A stretch of DNA of 64,000 nucleotides. Origin: Phaffia rhodozyma (Eukaryota; Basidiomycota; Tremellomycetes; Cystofilobasidiales; Mrakiaceae). Each line of letters starts with the position of its first letter. Position 1 is the first letter of the stretch. This document shows positions 23,918 to 35,826 of the stretch, in pieces. The notes under the pieces are model-generated. The model was not told the origin of the DNA. It worked only from the letters and a program-made list of their open reading frames with translations, and searched no databases. Position numbers and translations under genes: made by a program. The stretch lies in assembly GCA_014706385.1 (NCBI GenBank), contig JACGZH010000009.1, forward strand, positions 496,001-560,000, in the 5' to 3' direction.

Positions 23918-26609
23918 TTACAGCGCTTGATTGTTGACCCTATCAGAGTCAACGGAGTGGTCTTCCAAATCTGATACCTCCGTCAACACCTTTTCTATTC
24001 CTTCCACTCCTTCCGCTCCTTCCACGCCATTCGATTCATCCTTCGTTAGGTTCCCTTCGTCGTCTCCCAATCCCTTAGGCAGGCTGGTCGGAAGTATCTG
24101 TCCTTTTTGAATAGGTATCCCTAAGACCAACACTGGCTGCGATCGCCATCGAGCCTCAACCTGTTTCTTCATCCAACCATAATCCTCTCTTTCTCGCTGA
24201 GATGCCCAGTCGGATGAGAGACCCTGATCAAGCGCAACCATGAGTCGGGCGAGAAACTGTTGATGGAAAGTTATTTGTGCTGCGTTTGCCTTCGACAGCC
24301 TCATTCGGCTTTTGGCCGTCTCCTTCGCCTTGATCGTAAGAGAGGTCCCGTCGACTAGGCCTTTATTCAGAAAGTCGGAGTGCGAGAATGAAGGCGTCTT
24401 GGTCTCGAGAGGGGTTGGAGTAAAATCGACGACTTCCAACGATGTCACTTGGTGAAGGGATAATGTCATCCGAAGCGCCCGTCGGAGAGTATCCTCTCTC
24501 TCTTCCATAGGCAAGTCCTTATCGGCATGAACGTCTAAAGCAGTGCTCAGGAAAGCATTCAACAACCTGGAATTTGCCTGGTCTCCGAATGGCTTCTTTC
24601 CCACTGACGGATCAATCACCGACAAAGCTGCGAACGACTTTGTGGATTCAAGAACGGACATGGGGGTATCTAAATCGATCCTCAAACCCGTCATCTCTTT
24701 GAGGCCTCGAGCTGCGCCATCAAAGAACTTCTTAGCCGCGCATGCCTCCATCCAGTGCACCCACGTCAATATTGTAGGGATCACACTTGGCAGCCATCCT
24801 CGGTGGGCCTTTACAGAGTCCCACAGCTTATCTATCGAGTCAACCTGACCGGCTGCTTGAAGGGCATAGTGAAGATGTGTCGCATTCAACATCGTTCTGG
24901 ACTTGATTGACTCTGTTCGAGATAGCTTGAGGTACGCATCGAGGATCATCTTGGGTTTGCCGAGCTTTGAAAGCAGGTTGAAACCAGCTTCTAATGTGCT
25001 CTCCGACAGAGGGACTCGGTCTCTAGGTGAATGAAGCATAGGTACTGGAATCTCTGATGGAGGCGCAAGCCCATCATCCAATTCTGAGAGCGTCCCCGGG
25101 AAATGAGAGTATGCACGATAGATAGCATACGCAAGTCGAATATCCGGATCGCTCTTGCTTTCGGTGAATACCTGACAAATGGTAGCAAGTAGCTTAGCAT
25201 CCATACCGGTCGCGTTCAGTTCAGTCCCTCGCCCGGTATTCTCCTCCGCATCAAACGTCCCTTCAGCCTCGACCCGAGCCCGAGTCTGCGCAGGTTCAAT
25301 CACCCGGCTGACTAGCATACACCATAGCCCTCGAGCGAGTTCAATCTTTGCGGGCTGAAATGACAGAGAGGAAAACATTATGACCCAAGTAATAGCATTG
25401 GGTGAAGCTGGCCCCCTATGTGGCATTCGGTCGAATGTAAGCTGCATCAGATCAAATCGCTTGGAAGATCTGTAGAACTTGAGAAGCGCATTCGTCGGAG
25501 CAGGCGAGGGAGGGAAACCATCAGGGTCTTTTGTGCTCGCCGTGATAAATGATTGATGAATATCGTTCGCGGCCCGGAGTACCAGCGTAGACTGATTCGG
25601 CGCTTCGGGCAGGTTTGAGAGGAGAATTGTGTACGTTCGATCTGACGGTTGAACTCCCTTGGCGAGCATCTGTTTTAGAACAGTGTACGTTTTAGTCATT
25701 CTGGAAGATGGTTTTAGGTATTAAGAAAAGGTAAAGAGACAACGCGGATTTTCGTATACATCTACTGACCATCGAGTATATTTGGTTTACTCTGGGCCAA
25801 GCCACCCTGCGCTTGAACATAAGTGTTAATAAGGAATTCCACACCACCGTATTTTTTCCAATTGACCCCGGTGCCATGGCAACCTTGTTGACAGCTTCTT
25901 CGGCCGTGATCGTGTTCTCAGGAGAGACCAGATACTGAGACAGTGTCTTCGGACTGTCGTATGCACCCTGTTCGAGATCTTTATCAAACACTCTAGTCCG
26001 GTTTGCTCTGGTCTCCCGATCGTCCACTGTTCGTCTGGACTTTGGGCCACCCTCGATCGTCCGGTCCTTCATCCAGGGGGGTGCACCTCCAGACTTACCC
26101 CCCTGAAAGTTCCTCTTCTTCTTGAAACCGTTGTCTTGTAGGCTCTGGGCATACGGCTGCCCAGGCTTGACAGCCATACCAGACTTTTCGTCAAACAGAG
26201 TACGTTCCCACTTTCCAGGTTGATGTTTACGGGCGGACGGCGCAGAGGTGAGGCGAGAAAGATCATCTGCAGAAGAAACGTCCCTGGTTGAATGGACGCC
26301 TTTCAGAGCGAGGGGAGCGGTCGTCCGGGCACGGTTGGATGAATACGATTTTGGCGGAGGCCAAGTTTGAGGACCCGCATTGAGGAAGCGAGAAGGTTTC
26401 TCTTGAAGATTCGAGCCTGGGTAGAGGTTTCCATCTTGATCCGATCGACGCATCTTGGCAATGTATTGTCTACGAGCCGAAGCGGTCGTTCGAGTGGTCT
26501 GGTTGTTATTGGGAATGTACCGAGCTCTGAGCACGGTCGGCGTAGAATGGAACGTTCGGCCAGACAGCGGCACCGATGGCCTGAAAGATCTGGAGAGTAA
26601 ATACTGCAT
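23918..26609 (-). CDS. Mitochondrial pentatricopeptide-repeat (PPR) protein
   Basis: Probable organellar RNA-binding protein. ATG 26609 begins MQYLLSRSFRPSVPLSGRTF, an Arg/Ser-rich presequence (cleavage-like HSTPTVLRARYI), followed by about 180 basic, low-complexity residues. PPR-like helical repeats follow: TVVWNSLLTLMFKRR...VNQIYSM joins, across a 100-bp intron (25769-25670), to MLAKGVQPSDRTYTILLSNL. This acceptor (AAACAG before 25669) keeps frame and gives the canonical repeat spacing of about 35 residues. Using the Met codon at 25699 instead would force a frame problem. Further repeats are near TNALLKFYRSSKRFDLMQLT and PNAITWVIMFSSLSFQPAKI. It ends at TGA 23918-23920 after an acidic tail. 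The target RNA cannot be told; yeast relatives act in mitochondrial mRNA or rRNA maturation. Confidence 0.82.
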
Positions 26610-27088
26610 TGTCGGTCCGAGTGCCGGTTATACACGAGCGTGAATGAACAAGTAGATCGGTAGTGGAAAGATGAGAAGAAAGAAAGAAGACACAGAAGCT
26701 GTAGAAGCTAAAGGATAAGTTTGAAGGGAAGAAATGTGGAGATTAGTAGAAAGTTCAAATTCGATAAACCACCTGGTTACGATTTAAGACCCGGCAGTGT
26801 CCTTGTTCATCTGCCTCTTCGTGCTTAGTTTCGATTGATCTGTTTAGAAAACAGAGCAGTATCTCTTGCGCTTCAATGGTCTCCCCTTACATGATGTCTG
26901 ATCTCAAGACGATGATCCACTCGAGTATCAAACGAGTGAATCTAGATTTAGAGGATGGGTGTAGACAGAGTGTTACCTCGAAGACGCACAGCCCGATCAC
27001 GGGACTCGCAGCCTGTGACCTCTTCAACATCAGCTCGTCCAGCGTTCCAGCAGATAAGTAACATACAAACAGCAACCAGCAAACAAAG
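26610..27088. other. Divergent promoter region PPR / PLP2
   Basis: 479 bp between divergent genes. No clear element is recognised. Confidence 0.35.
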
Positions 27089-28462
27089 ATGGTCAATCTC
27101 AACGAAGACTCCGAATTGTAGGTCTATTGAGATGTTGTTTTCTTTATTCTGGGTTTATGTTAGCCGCTTCAGAAGCTCACTCGTAATCTGCTCCTCTATC
27201 GCCGTTTTTTGTTGATGTCCCATACCCCTCTTAGTCGAGATGCTTTGATCGCACAGGGTATCATCGATGGTCCTGCTCCCGATCCTCCGTAAGTGTGCAC
27301 TCTTCTTCCTTGAATAGAATTCTCCATGTCAACTAGAAAATTGATCTGCTTCTCAAACTGTATACACGTTTCTTGATCTCCTTTCCTCTTGGTCCTCTGT
27401 CTCCCTGCCTCTCTTTTCAAAGGTCGCCCTCGGAGTTCATGCCGACAGATGCCGAACTTCTTCACACAACGCTCTCGCTCGCAAATCCCGCAACGTTGCA
27501 GACGATGGCCGAGGAGACACCGGATTCGGACGAAGAACGACTGTTCGAATCCTACCGCCGGAAACGACTTGGGGAGATGCGCAAGGAGGAGAAAAAGGCT
27601 CGGTACGGTAGGGTTTATCCAATCGGTCGCGAGAGCTGGAGCAAAGAGGTCACCGAAGGAAGCAAGGTCGATGAAGAATTTGGTGACGACGAGGACGACG
27701 AGGGAGAAGGAAAAGGCGTAGGAACGGGAGTGGTATGCTTGCTTTACAAGGACGGGTACGTGCACGGCTCCTTCCTTTTAGTTTTCTGTCCAAAGCTCTA
27801 TTCCGTTTCTTCCCTCTGTTTGCATCACCTGGTGGTATGATTTCTGACTTTCTCAAAACGGCGTGACGGCCCACGATGTACAAATAGCGAGCCTGTGTGC
27901 GAGAGACTCTCCAAAGTCCTACAAAATCTCGCTCCTAGATACCCTCGGACAAAATTTATCTCGATAATCGGAAACAAGTGTATCGAGAACTATCCTGATA
28001 GACTTCTTCCGACGTTGATTGTCTATCGAAAAGGAGAGGTTACAGGGCAGATTGTGGGAGGAGAGGGCATTTTGGGGAAAGGCAATGAACGAGGTTCGTT
28101 GTTCCGTTTTGTATCTTCTTACTCAAAGAAGTTACCGACTCGCTCTTGTATCTCATCCATCATTCTCTTCTCATTTCTTTCTCATACTTTATCCGACAGA
28201 TATTCAGAACCTGTTAATTTCGATGCACGGCATTCTCTCCACTCACATCCCTTCCGAAGCCAACTCATCAAACCCGCCTCGGTCAAGCGCCAGGTCGGAC
28301 GAAGACGAGGACGAAGAAGACGAAGATGAAGGGTTTGGCTCGAGTCGTGCAGCTTCATCAAAAATCAGAAACGGAGGAGGTATCGGGACTGGCACCAAGA
28401 GGGTGCCTAAAGGAGGCTCCAGAAAGGCCACAGTCGAGAGTGATGATGAGTTCGATTTATGA
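27089..28462 (+). CDS. PLP2: Phosducin-like protein, PLP2/PDCL3 type
   Basis: Thioredoxin-fold co-chaperone of the CCT/TRiC chaperonin, assisting folding of tubulin, actin and others. Exon 27089-27118 (MVNLNEDSEL/F) joins through GTAGGT to RDALIAQGIIDGPAPDPP, the PhLP-II N-terminal motif. Next is the helix DEERLFESYRRKRLGEMRKE, then ARYGRVYPIGRESWSKEVTE. The thioredoxin domain follows: VVCLLYKDGEPVCERLSKVL, YPRTKFISIIGNKCIENYPD, LLPTLIVYRKGEVTGQIVG. The C-terminus is long, with an acidic run (DEDEDEEDEDEGF) and the end ESDDEFDL, stop TGA 28460-28462. Four introns are inferred. The acidic extension is larger than in yeast Plp2; otherwise length and order are normal. Confidence 0.9.
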
Positions 28463-28686
28463 AACAGTTGATTTGTAAAGCATTTTTTCTTTTTCGTTTG
28501 GAGTTCTTTGCTCCTTTCCACTCATCTCTTGTCATCATCGTTGCTTGATCCTCGAACCATTGAAAAGGAAACCCCATGTATCCACTCATCTCCAATAAGA
28601 ACAAGAAGGATTACCCAGAAATCAGACAAGGAAAAATGGAAAGATAAACTCGGAAGCTCCAGGAATTTTCTTATCAAACTCTTTAT

Positions 28687-31350
28687 CTAAGGCTTGCATC
28701 GACCAGGGTATCGAGCATAAAGCGAGCACTCCCTAGATGTATCCGGCATTCACACAAAGCAAGACTATCAGTCAGACGAAAATAAAGGCAACAGAGAAGA
28801 AACATAACAGACCTGACGGTCCATCGGCCGGTCATCCAGGCTAGGAATCGCTCAACTCCCAATCCATATCCTCCGTGCTCGCAAGTTCCGTACTTTCGCT
28901 GATCAGTGAACCTGGAAGAGGTCAAATGTAGACACCGTAAGATTTTCAATCTATCTCAGACTGTTTCTCCTTAGAATGTAGAGAGAGCTTACCAGTAGTA
29001 AGGAGAAGGATCAATACCCTCTCGCTTGTAGCCAGCTAGAAGCTCAGCGATCTCGGTGATACGCATGGAACCACCTGATGTGTTTCGGACGGTAAGTGAA
29101 ATCATAGCTCAGTCCCAACAGGAATCTTTCAACTGTAGCAATAGGAAAGTGCGTCTCAGCCAACTCACCAACAATCTCCCCGACACCGGGCATCAGCAAG
29201 TCGCAACTTTCGGTGTAGGCTTCATCTCCAGGGCAGAGCTTCATGTAGAATGCTTTAATCTCCTTCGGGAACCTGGTCAAGAACACCGGGACACCCATCT
29301 GATCGGTCATCTTTCGCTCGGCGGCCTCGGCGATATCATCTCCAATTCGGTGAGGTCGCATCTCATGGGTCTCCTCATCCTCGCACAAAATCTCGTTCTC
29401 CTGTAGGTAAGCGATGGCCTGTCGGTAGTCGAGTCGGGTGAAAGGTCGCTGAGGTGCCTTGAAGGATGGGTTGAGAGTCTGAATTAACTGAGATGTGATC
29501 GGATCGGCAAGAACCTGGTCGATGACCTTGCAAATCTGCAAACATTGCCATCGGTATAATAAAGAAAGTTTTGAAGTCGTTAGAATGAGCCTTGTGCGAA
29601 GAAAGAAAACTATTCTGTAGAGAGAAAAGACTAACCATATCCTCGATATGATCCATCAAATCATCAAAAGTGATGAAAGCAAGCTCAGCCTCCAAATGGG
29701 TGTACTCGGAAAGATGCCGTCGTGTATGACTTGAGGAATTCAACGACCAGAACAACTCAGTAATCACTTGCATTTGATGCCAATCGCTAGTGAGGGAGAA
29801 CTGACCTGTTTTCAGCTCGGAAGGACTCCTGAATACAATAAACATCACCGAGCGATGGCAAGCAGGTCTCAAGATAGAGCTGGCTAGACTGAGTGAGGTA
29901 AGCCTCGGTACCGTAGTAATCGATCACGAAAAGCGATGAACCACCCTCGACAGAAGTTTGCACCATGCATGGTGGGGTGACCTCGAGGATATCCTTGGAT
30001 TCGAAGGCCTTTCGGAACGAAGAAAGGACGGATGCTCGAACTTTGAGCACGGATGATGCAGTTTCTCCTCGGAGAGCGAGATGTCGTTGATCAGCAATCA
30101 CATCAGGAGACGCGTCCTGAAGGTTTGTATAACATAAGGTCTTTGAGTTCTATATCGGCGGATGAAGATGTACCGACAGAAAATGGATAAGGAGAGGATA
30201 ACGTACGGCGGTAATCTTGTTGGAGAAGGCCTCCTCTCCACCAGGAGCAGCTCCGATAACCCGCCACCAGTCGGCGATGAGCTCATGACCACCGGGAGCA
30301 TGAGCTCCCTCTGGAACGAGTCTGACGGTACCCACAATCTCGACAGAAGCCTCCAAGTTGAGATCCAAGGCATCTAGGGTTTTGCACTAAATTGATCGCG
30401 AGAATGCGCATAAACTCATTAGTGGCCATATCCCCAATCATAAAAAATGGAAGCTGACTGACAAGATCTCCAGAGAGGACACATTGAAGGAGACCAGACC
30501 CGTCTCGAAGGGTGATGAAGGTGAGGTCCTTCTGCTGTCGCAATCGATGAACCCATCCGAAAACTCGGACGCGCTTGTCTCGCTTCTCAGTCAAAGAAAA
30601 AACCTTGCTCTACACCATTCAAAAGGGGAAAAAAATCAGATACGATATTTTCCCTTACAATAGTCGACATCTTTTTTATACTCGAGAGATCTAGATCTCG
30701 TCTTGCTTAGGACAACGATAAGGAGTGAAGCAAACGTAAAGAAAACTCACCCTGATAGCTTTTTCCAACGACTCATCCTCCTTCAAGACGATGGACTTGG
30801 CCTCCTCTCGCTTCTTTTCCTCTCTCAACCTATTTTCAGCTGCCTCCTTGGCCGCCTTCTCTTTCCCAGCCTCAGCCTTCTCCAACTTCTTCTTCTCCTG
30901 CTCATACAACTTCTTGGCTTTCTTCAATCCAGATCCGGTAATGGGCTCGTAGTCCGGAGCAGGCTCATCGGCGGGCGCGGAGGGAAGCTTGGCCTTCTTG
31001 ACGATGATCGAGGCCTCGAGACCGTGAGCGAGGAAGGCGGCGACCGAGCTAGGATAAGGAGCCTCTTTGGTTCCTGTTGGGGTCGTTGAAAGGGACGAGG
31101 CATCCAAGGTTTCATCTACATAGACAGCTAGTTGAACAAACGAGAAAGGGTTCGAAAAGTAGTCGAAAGAATTTCAGTGATGAAGTTTCTTTTTCTTGCC
31201 TATTCTGTGATATCCCGCTCGTGGAGAGAGGGACCAAAAAGAGAGATAGGAAAGACTGGACTGACTGGTTCCGACTCCGAGTGACTCGGTAGCCTGAGAG
31301 AGAGCTTTGATGACGTTGTCTTTAGACTTTTGCAAGATAGATTCAGCCAT
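28687..31350 (-). CDS. DED81: Cytosolic asparaginyl-tRNA synthetase (class IIb)
   Basis: Charges tRNA-Asn in the cytosol. ATG 31350 begins [20 protein letters not shown]; the first 150 residues are a eukaryotic lysine-rich extension with a charged helix ([20 protein letters not shown]). The OB-fold anticodon domain follows ([34 protein letters not shown]). The class II catalytic core has motif 2 [20 protein letters not shown] and motif 3 [20 protein letters not shown]. AsnRS rather than AspRS is indicated by [37 protein letters not shown] and YGTCEHGG. The last exon ([16 protein letters not shown] 28687-28689) matches the conserved AsnRS C-terminus. About ten introns. A leader-less start and Lys-rich extension point to the cytosolic enzyme. 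Confidence 0.94.
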
Positions 31351-31700
31351 CTGTGCTAACGAAGTATAATGTGTACGTGAGCTTGTAGTGTGGTTGAAAG
31401 AAAGCAGTGAGCGAGCGATAAAGACAGAAAGGAAAAAAGAGAGAAAATCAGAAGATGCCCTCGTCGACTTTTAATTCAAGAATTATTCTACTTTTGTAGT
31501 CAAAAGCCACCAAAATCCTAATGATTGAGAAAAGAGCTGCTTTAATTTCTTTTCTAGCAGCCTCATCCTATCATATTCTGTGAGATTCACCTTCTCATAT
31601 CATCTGTGATATCATCGTTTCGGCTTTCGTTGCCATTCAACCCCGCTTATGGCTGGGTACGCTAACCGTTTTGAGACTCACCGAAATATCTATCGAGTCA
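31351..31700. other. Divergent promoter region AsnRS / RCC1-like gene
   Basis: About 350 bp. No clear element. The 5' exon of the RCC1-like gene may begin within it (candidate ATG at 31649). Confidence 0.35.
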
Positions 31701-33466
31701 ATGTTGAGGTCTGATGCCGATTGATTATCGCTCTTTTCCTTCCTCAGATCAACCATCTCCATCTTGATCTTTTCTCAGCTATCCTTCAACGGTCGTCCTT
31801 TATCCAGCGCTTAATTTTTTTTTCAGCTCATACACTTCATGTAAGAAATCAAATGTGAACCCATCATGAACCCATCATGAAGTGTTTCTTCTTTTATTCA
31901 GCTGACTTTATTTTTTTGCCTTTCTTTAATCTTATCTTACTAACATCTTTTAGGGTGCTCACTTTGATATCCACAGGGTCTAACGCCGGCGGTCAGCTAG
32001 GCCACTCGTTTCCTCATGATACTCATGTTTTTCGAGCTTGTCACGATGCCTCTTCTTTACTGTCTGTGTTCCCACCACGAGGCACAGAGCATGTTCTAGA
32101 CTTAGCCCTCGGAGCCAATCATACTGTTGCGCTTCTGTCTATCCGAGATGCAACTGGTCAACTGACTAATGAAGTTTGGGGAACTGGCAGTTCAGACCAA
32201 GGCCAACTTGGTCTCCCTGTGCCTACATTGATCCCAAGCCAGGGGTTTCGGAAGCTCAATCTTCCTACCTACAGTTGTTCGGACGCTTCGGTTGACCTAG
32301 GTCGATACAAACCCACCTTGATCGCCTCATCATTCAATACAACATTCATCGCGTTTACTGTTCTCTCTTGTTCTTCAGTATCAGCCCCTAATTCAGCACC
32401 TCGAGCACTTCTCCTAGCGATGGGCTCCAATGATGTTTCCGTGTTGGGCAACGGAACAGATTCCTCTGCATGTGGGAGTCATGCGTGGCACATTTTTCCG
32501 GACGAAGACATCCAAATGATTTCTTCGAGCCCACGAAGTGTCGTTCTTGTCCTCGTCGACCGACGGTCCGGAATGCGAACACAAAGAGTTCTTGGATGGG
32601 GAGGCGCTCGACAGGGCCAACTAGGACCAATCTCCCGTCCAGCCAATGCTCCTGTCACTCCCTCTTCCAAGATATCTAAAGGACGACATCGAGTGAAATC
32701 AGCCTTGTCATCAGACAACCTCCTGTCCAACACCGTCGATCATCCAACGCCTCTCTGTCTGCCTACTCAACTTGAAATCCAAGCTGTATCTTCCGGTATG
32801 AGTCATACAATCTATCTCACTGCTTCCGATCGTTCAGAGCTTGTGTTTCAGGGAGGGCCGACCCTTCAACCACCTCCCAGCATCTCGATGCTAGGCCGTG
32901 TCAAGCAAGTTCAATCCACATGGTCCGCTATCTTCATCCTTGTTGATCGTCCTTCTCCTATCACCTCGGAATCTATCGAAGCGCGTCCTTGTTCCGAGAT
33001 TCATGGATGGGGTCAATCTCGAAACGGACAATTAGGGCCAGCGAGTGAGATGTCTACTATCATTGTCTTCCCGCCATCGAGTCCACCTGTGGAGTCTTTG
33101 TATGCCGGTTCAGCCCATCTTCTCAGTTTACATAGATCTTCCCAAACCGGACGGGCCGAGATATGGGGTTGGGGCTGGAACGAGCACGGCAATCTAGGTG
33201 ATGGGCACACCGAAGACCGGCCTACGCCAATACTTGTGTGGCCTGCATCATCCAGCGGTTTTAGTTACGACCAGAGCATTAAAAGCGACCAGAGCATAAA
33301 AGACGATCAGTCCAATTTGAAAGAGGGTCAGGAAGCGAAGTGGAAGTTCGATGGAGATGGACAGGTCGAACGGTGTTGGGCTGGAAACGGTACGAGTTGG
33401 GTATTGCTTAGAAGCTTGTCAGAGAGGTCTTCCAAAGGAACTTTTCTAACGACCATAGAAACTTGA
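31701..33466 (+). CDS. ATS1: RCC1-repeat beta-propeller protein (Ats1/Kti13-like)
   Basis: Beta-propeller of RCC1 type. Repeats are visible as GSNAGGQLGHSF, WGTGSSDQGQLGLP, LGWGGARQGQLGP, IHGWGQSRNGQLGP and WGWGWNEHGNLGDGH, with intervening LGANHTVALL, SGMSHTIYL and AGSAHLLSL strands. The main exon runs from about 31954 to TGA 33464-33466. The 5' end is uncertain. One model uses ATG 31701 (MLR) spliced at 31709 to 31954, giving MLRVLTLISTGSNAGGQLG, which resembles Ats1-type N-termini. Others use ATG 31649 spliced to 31977, or the unspliced Met 31877. About 500 residues makes it longer than yeast Ats1 (333). Ats1/Kti13 partners with Kti11 in diphthamide and tRNA wobble modification; whether this protein does so is inference. 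Confidence 0.7.
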
Positions 33467-33616
33467 AAGAATTTTATTTCGAATTTCTCTACTTTGGCCT
33501 TGCTGATTCGAAGTACTCTTGAGCGATAGGGAGGTTTGGTTGGACAATAGTGCTGTTCAATGTTTAGATATGTCGATAAGGAAAGTCATTGTTCATTGTC
33601 TCTTAACTACGCTAGC

Positions 33617-34745
33617 TCAAGACATTTTGGACGGAGCGCGCATCATAGCTGGCAGCCTTGTCACATAGTCATCTCCCTCCTTAATCTCCACCCACTCCTT
33701 GATTTCAAATCCATTACGTTCGTATAGTGGTTGCCCCTGTACGATCCAAAAAGAGAAAACGCCAGCCTTAATTATTCCATCTGTTGTTGTCGTCGTTGAA
33801 AGAGGAGGCCAAAACAAGAATGGACCGTGAGAGATGCCTCCAGATAACACTCGACCCCTTCCTCATCCGCTTTGCGCATTCCAATCTCTAAAAGTGCTTT
33901 GCCAATTCCCTTGCGTTGATGGTCCCGATGTACATACAAATGTTCCTATGACCAGGTCGAACAAAATAGCGTCAGAGTCAAGAAAACAGAATGTGTTTGA
34001 TCTCAGACAACAATCTCAGTCCGCGTTGAGATTGCTGTCGCTACCAAGCCACGACCCTGTCTAGGTTTTTTTCTTTTTTAAAAAAAATCTACAGGAAATG
34101 CCCCAGGACGAACCAAGTAGTAACACCTTCTTCCTTGGAGAACGTCTTTTTTGACTGAATGATAAGCTTCTTTCATATTCTTGTAGAACACGCGGTCCAC
34201 AGCACGCTCAAATTCGGCATCTAATTCTGTCCGTCTTTCTTTATTCCACGCCTCGACCAAGGCCTCCTCTTGTTGTTCTTCAGCCGTCGGTTCACCAGCT
34301 GTACTCGTCCGATCCTTGACGGCCTGCCAGATTGCCAAACCGACAGGCACAGTTGGGTCGGAAGCCAGACAAGCCTTGTACCGGGTTACTGATGAGGGGA
34401 TCCGCTGGGCGTATAAATTGGCTAAAAGACCTGTGAATATCGACAGTATATGATCATATTTGGTAACAAATTTATTGAGTCTGGGTGAAGCCAATGCAAG
34501 AATGAAGAGAGGAAGAGAAGAGATATCGAACGAATAAAAGTTTCTGGTTCCAGTCTGAGATGTGTAGGGAACAAGCCATGCGGATTTTCTGCTCCGTCCG
34601 GATCGGTGTACGCCGAGAGCAGAGCGGCACTTGTTTTGAGGTAATCTTCTGGTTCAAGAACAGAGATCACAATCTCTTCACGAGATGTCTTGTTTTCTGT
34701 AGAAGATATTGGTTGAGCTCTCGTGTTTCGATTGAACGTTTCCAA
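33617..34745 (-). CDS. GNAT-family N-acetyltransferase
   Basis: Acetyl-CoA-dependent N-acetyltransferase of unknown substrate. The acetyl-CoA-binding motif A is clear: HLYVHRDHQRKGIGKALLEI (about 33870-33945), with R-x-x-G-I-G matching the Q/R-x-x-G-x-G/A signature. It is followed by ADEEGVECYLEAS and the C-terminal motif B region LYERNGFEIKEW. The N-terminal part contains VISVLEPEDYLKTSAALL and a charged insertion (TAEEQQEEALVEAWNKERRT), as in fungal GNATs. The stop is TGA 33617-33619. The true start is unresolved: the frame is closed just upstream of a TTG codon at 34745 and a GATATAG acceptor lies there, so a short 5' exon further upstream (34750-35000) is likely. Confidence 0.8.
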
Positions 34746-35826
34746 CTATATCTATCGGGACGAAAGATTGATTGTATGAGATTGATATGTTTTGTCAATG
34801 ATAACATCTCTCTGAGCTTGGAGACGCGTTCCGGTCACAAAGACATGAAGTAAAGAGACCTACGAGTGACTTAAGGACGCGTGTTCTTCTCACGAGAGAT
34901 GTTGAAAACTTCAAAGGATCAAGAAGAAGAAGAAGAAGAAGAGGAAGAAAAGAATGCTTGAACAGAATGAGATTACTGCCTTTGCTTATGTGCAATCATG
35001 TTCTCTTCACAACCACGTCGAATGATTCTCTTACTTCGGAGAACTGATCCACGCGGGAAGGAAATATAGATAAGATGAAGGTTACAACAAATTGACAAGA
35101 GAATTATTAAGCATGGATTATTCGTCAGCCTTCCGGACCGTGAGTGCCGATGATAGGCAAAGTGTTTTGACCCCGGATGGGCAGCTTTGAATGAAGATGA
35201 TCGAACTGCTTAGTAGTTCTCTGCGGCTCAGTTTTGATGGACGGTCGGATTGATCAATCTGGAGTATTGCGTCCGCAAAACTCTAGTCGATTCAGTATAC
35301 CTGACATCATGTGTGTATGTAAAGAGCGCTTTCTACAAGTAGTTACCTAGCCCTACTCAGTCGGTCTGCTCGAGCAGTTTTTCTCCTATATGTTCAAAAG
35401 AGGCACCAAAATGTTTCCCTTTTTAATTTGTTGTGCACAGCGAGGTTTAAATAGAACGAGTTTATAAAGGAGCGTGGGTCGGATCCCTCAGTGTACATGG
35501 CGAGTGCAAGCTTTGGGTTCTGAAGACAGAAGGGGGCGATGGGGGGTAGCCTTATGTGACGCTTGAGTTGTTATAAAAAGAAAAAGAGAAAGAACAGGAA
35601 CAAAGCTCGAAAATAAGTTGCCGTCTATCATCACGAAAGTAGAAACAAACGGGAAATGCAGGGGGGCAGAGGAACAAGGGATAGCGGAAGAAGAAAAGTC
35701 AATATACAACGAGATAGGTTGAATAGTGACAAATTATGGTTGACGAAACAGACGAAGGGATTGAAACAAAGTCTAATAGGATTGGGAATGAAAAGCAGAG
35801 GTAAGAGGAACGGAGAAACCAAAGCT
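34746..35826. other. Intergenic region GNAT / PMA1
   Basis: 1,081 bp. It may hold the GNAT 5' exon in its first 250 bp, and an (AAG)n run at 34921-34940. No other gene is seen. Confidence 0.4.

Noticed and set aside
25670..25699. Met codon at 25699 as start of a separate PPR gene
   Set aside because: Splicing of 25770 to 25669 keeps frame with the upstream exon and gives correct PPR spacing, so this stretch is the end of an intron.
27196..27765. 189-codon minus-strand frame
   Set aside because: Antisense to PLP2 exons that have clear phosducin-like motifs and matching splice sites.
30703..31089. Leu-rich 128-codon plus-strand frame
   Set aside because: Antisense of the Lys/Glu-rich AsnRS N-terminal helix, which yields Leu/Phe-rich complementary frames.
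34795..34995. Leu-rich minus-strand frame as N-terminus of the GNAT gene
   Set aside because: Starts at TTG, arises from an AAG-repeat on the plus strand, and no in-phase splice to the GNAT frame was found.
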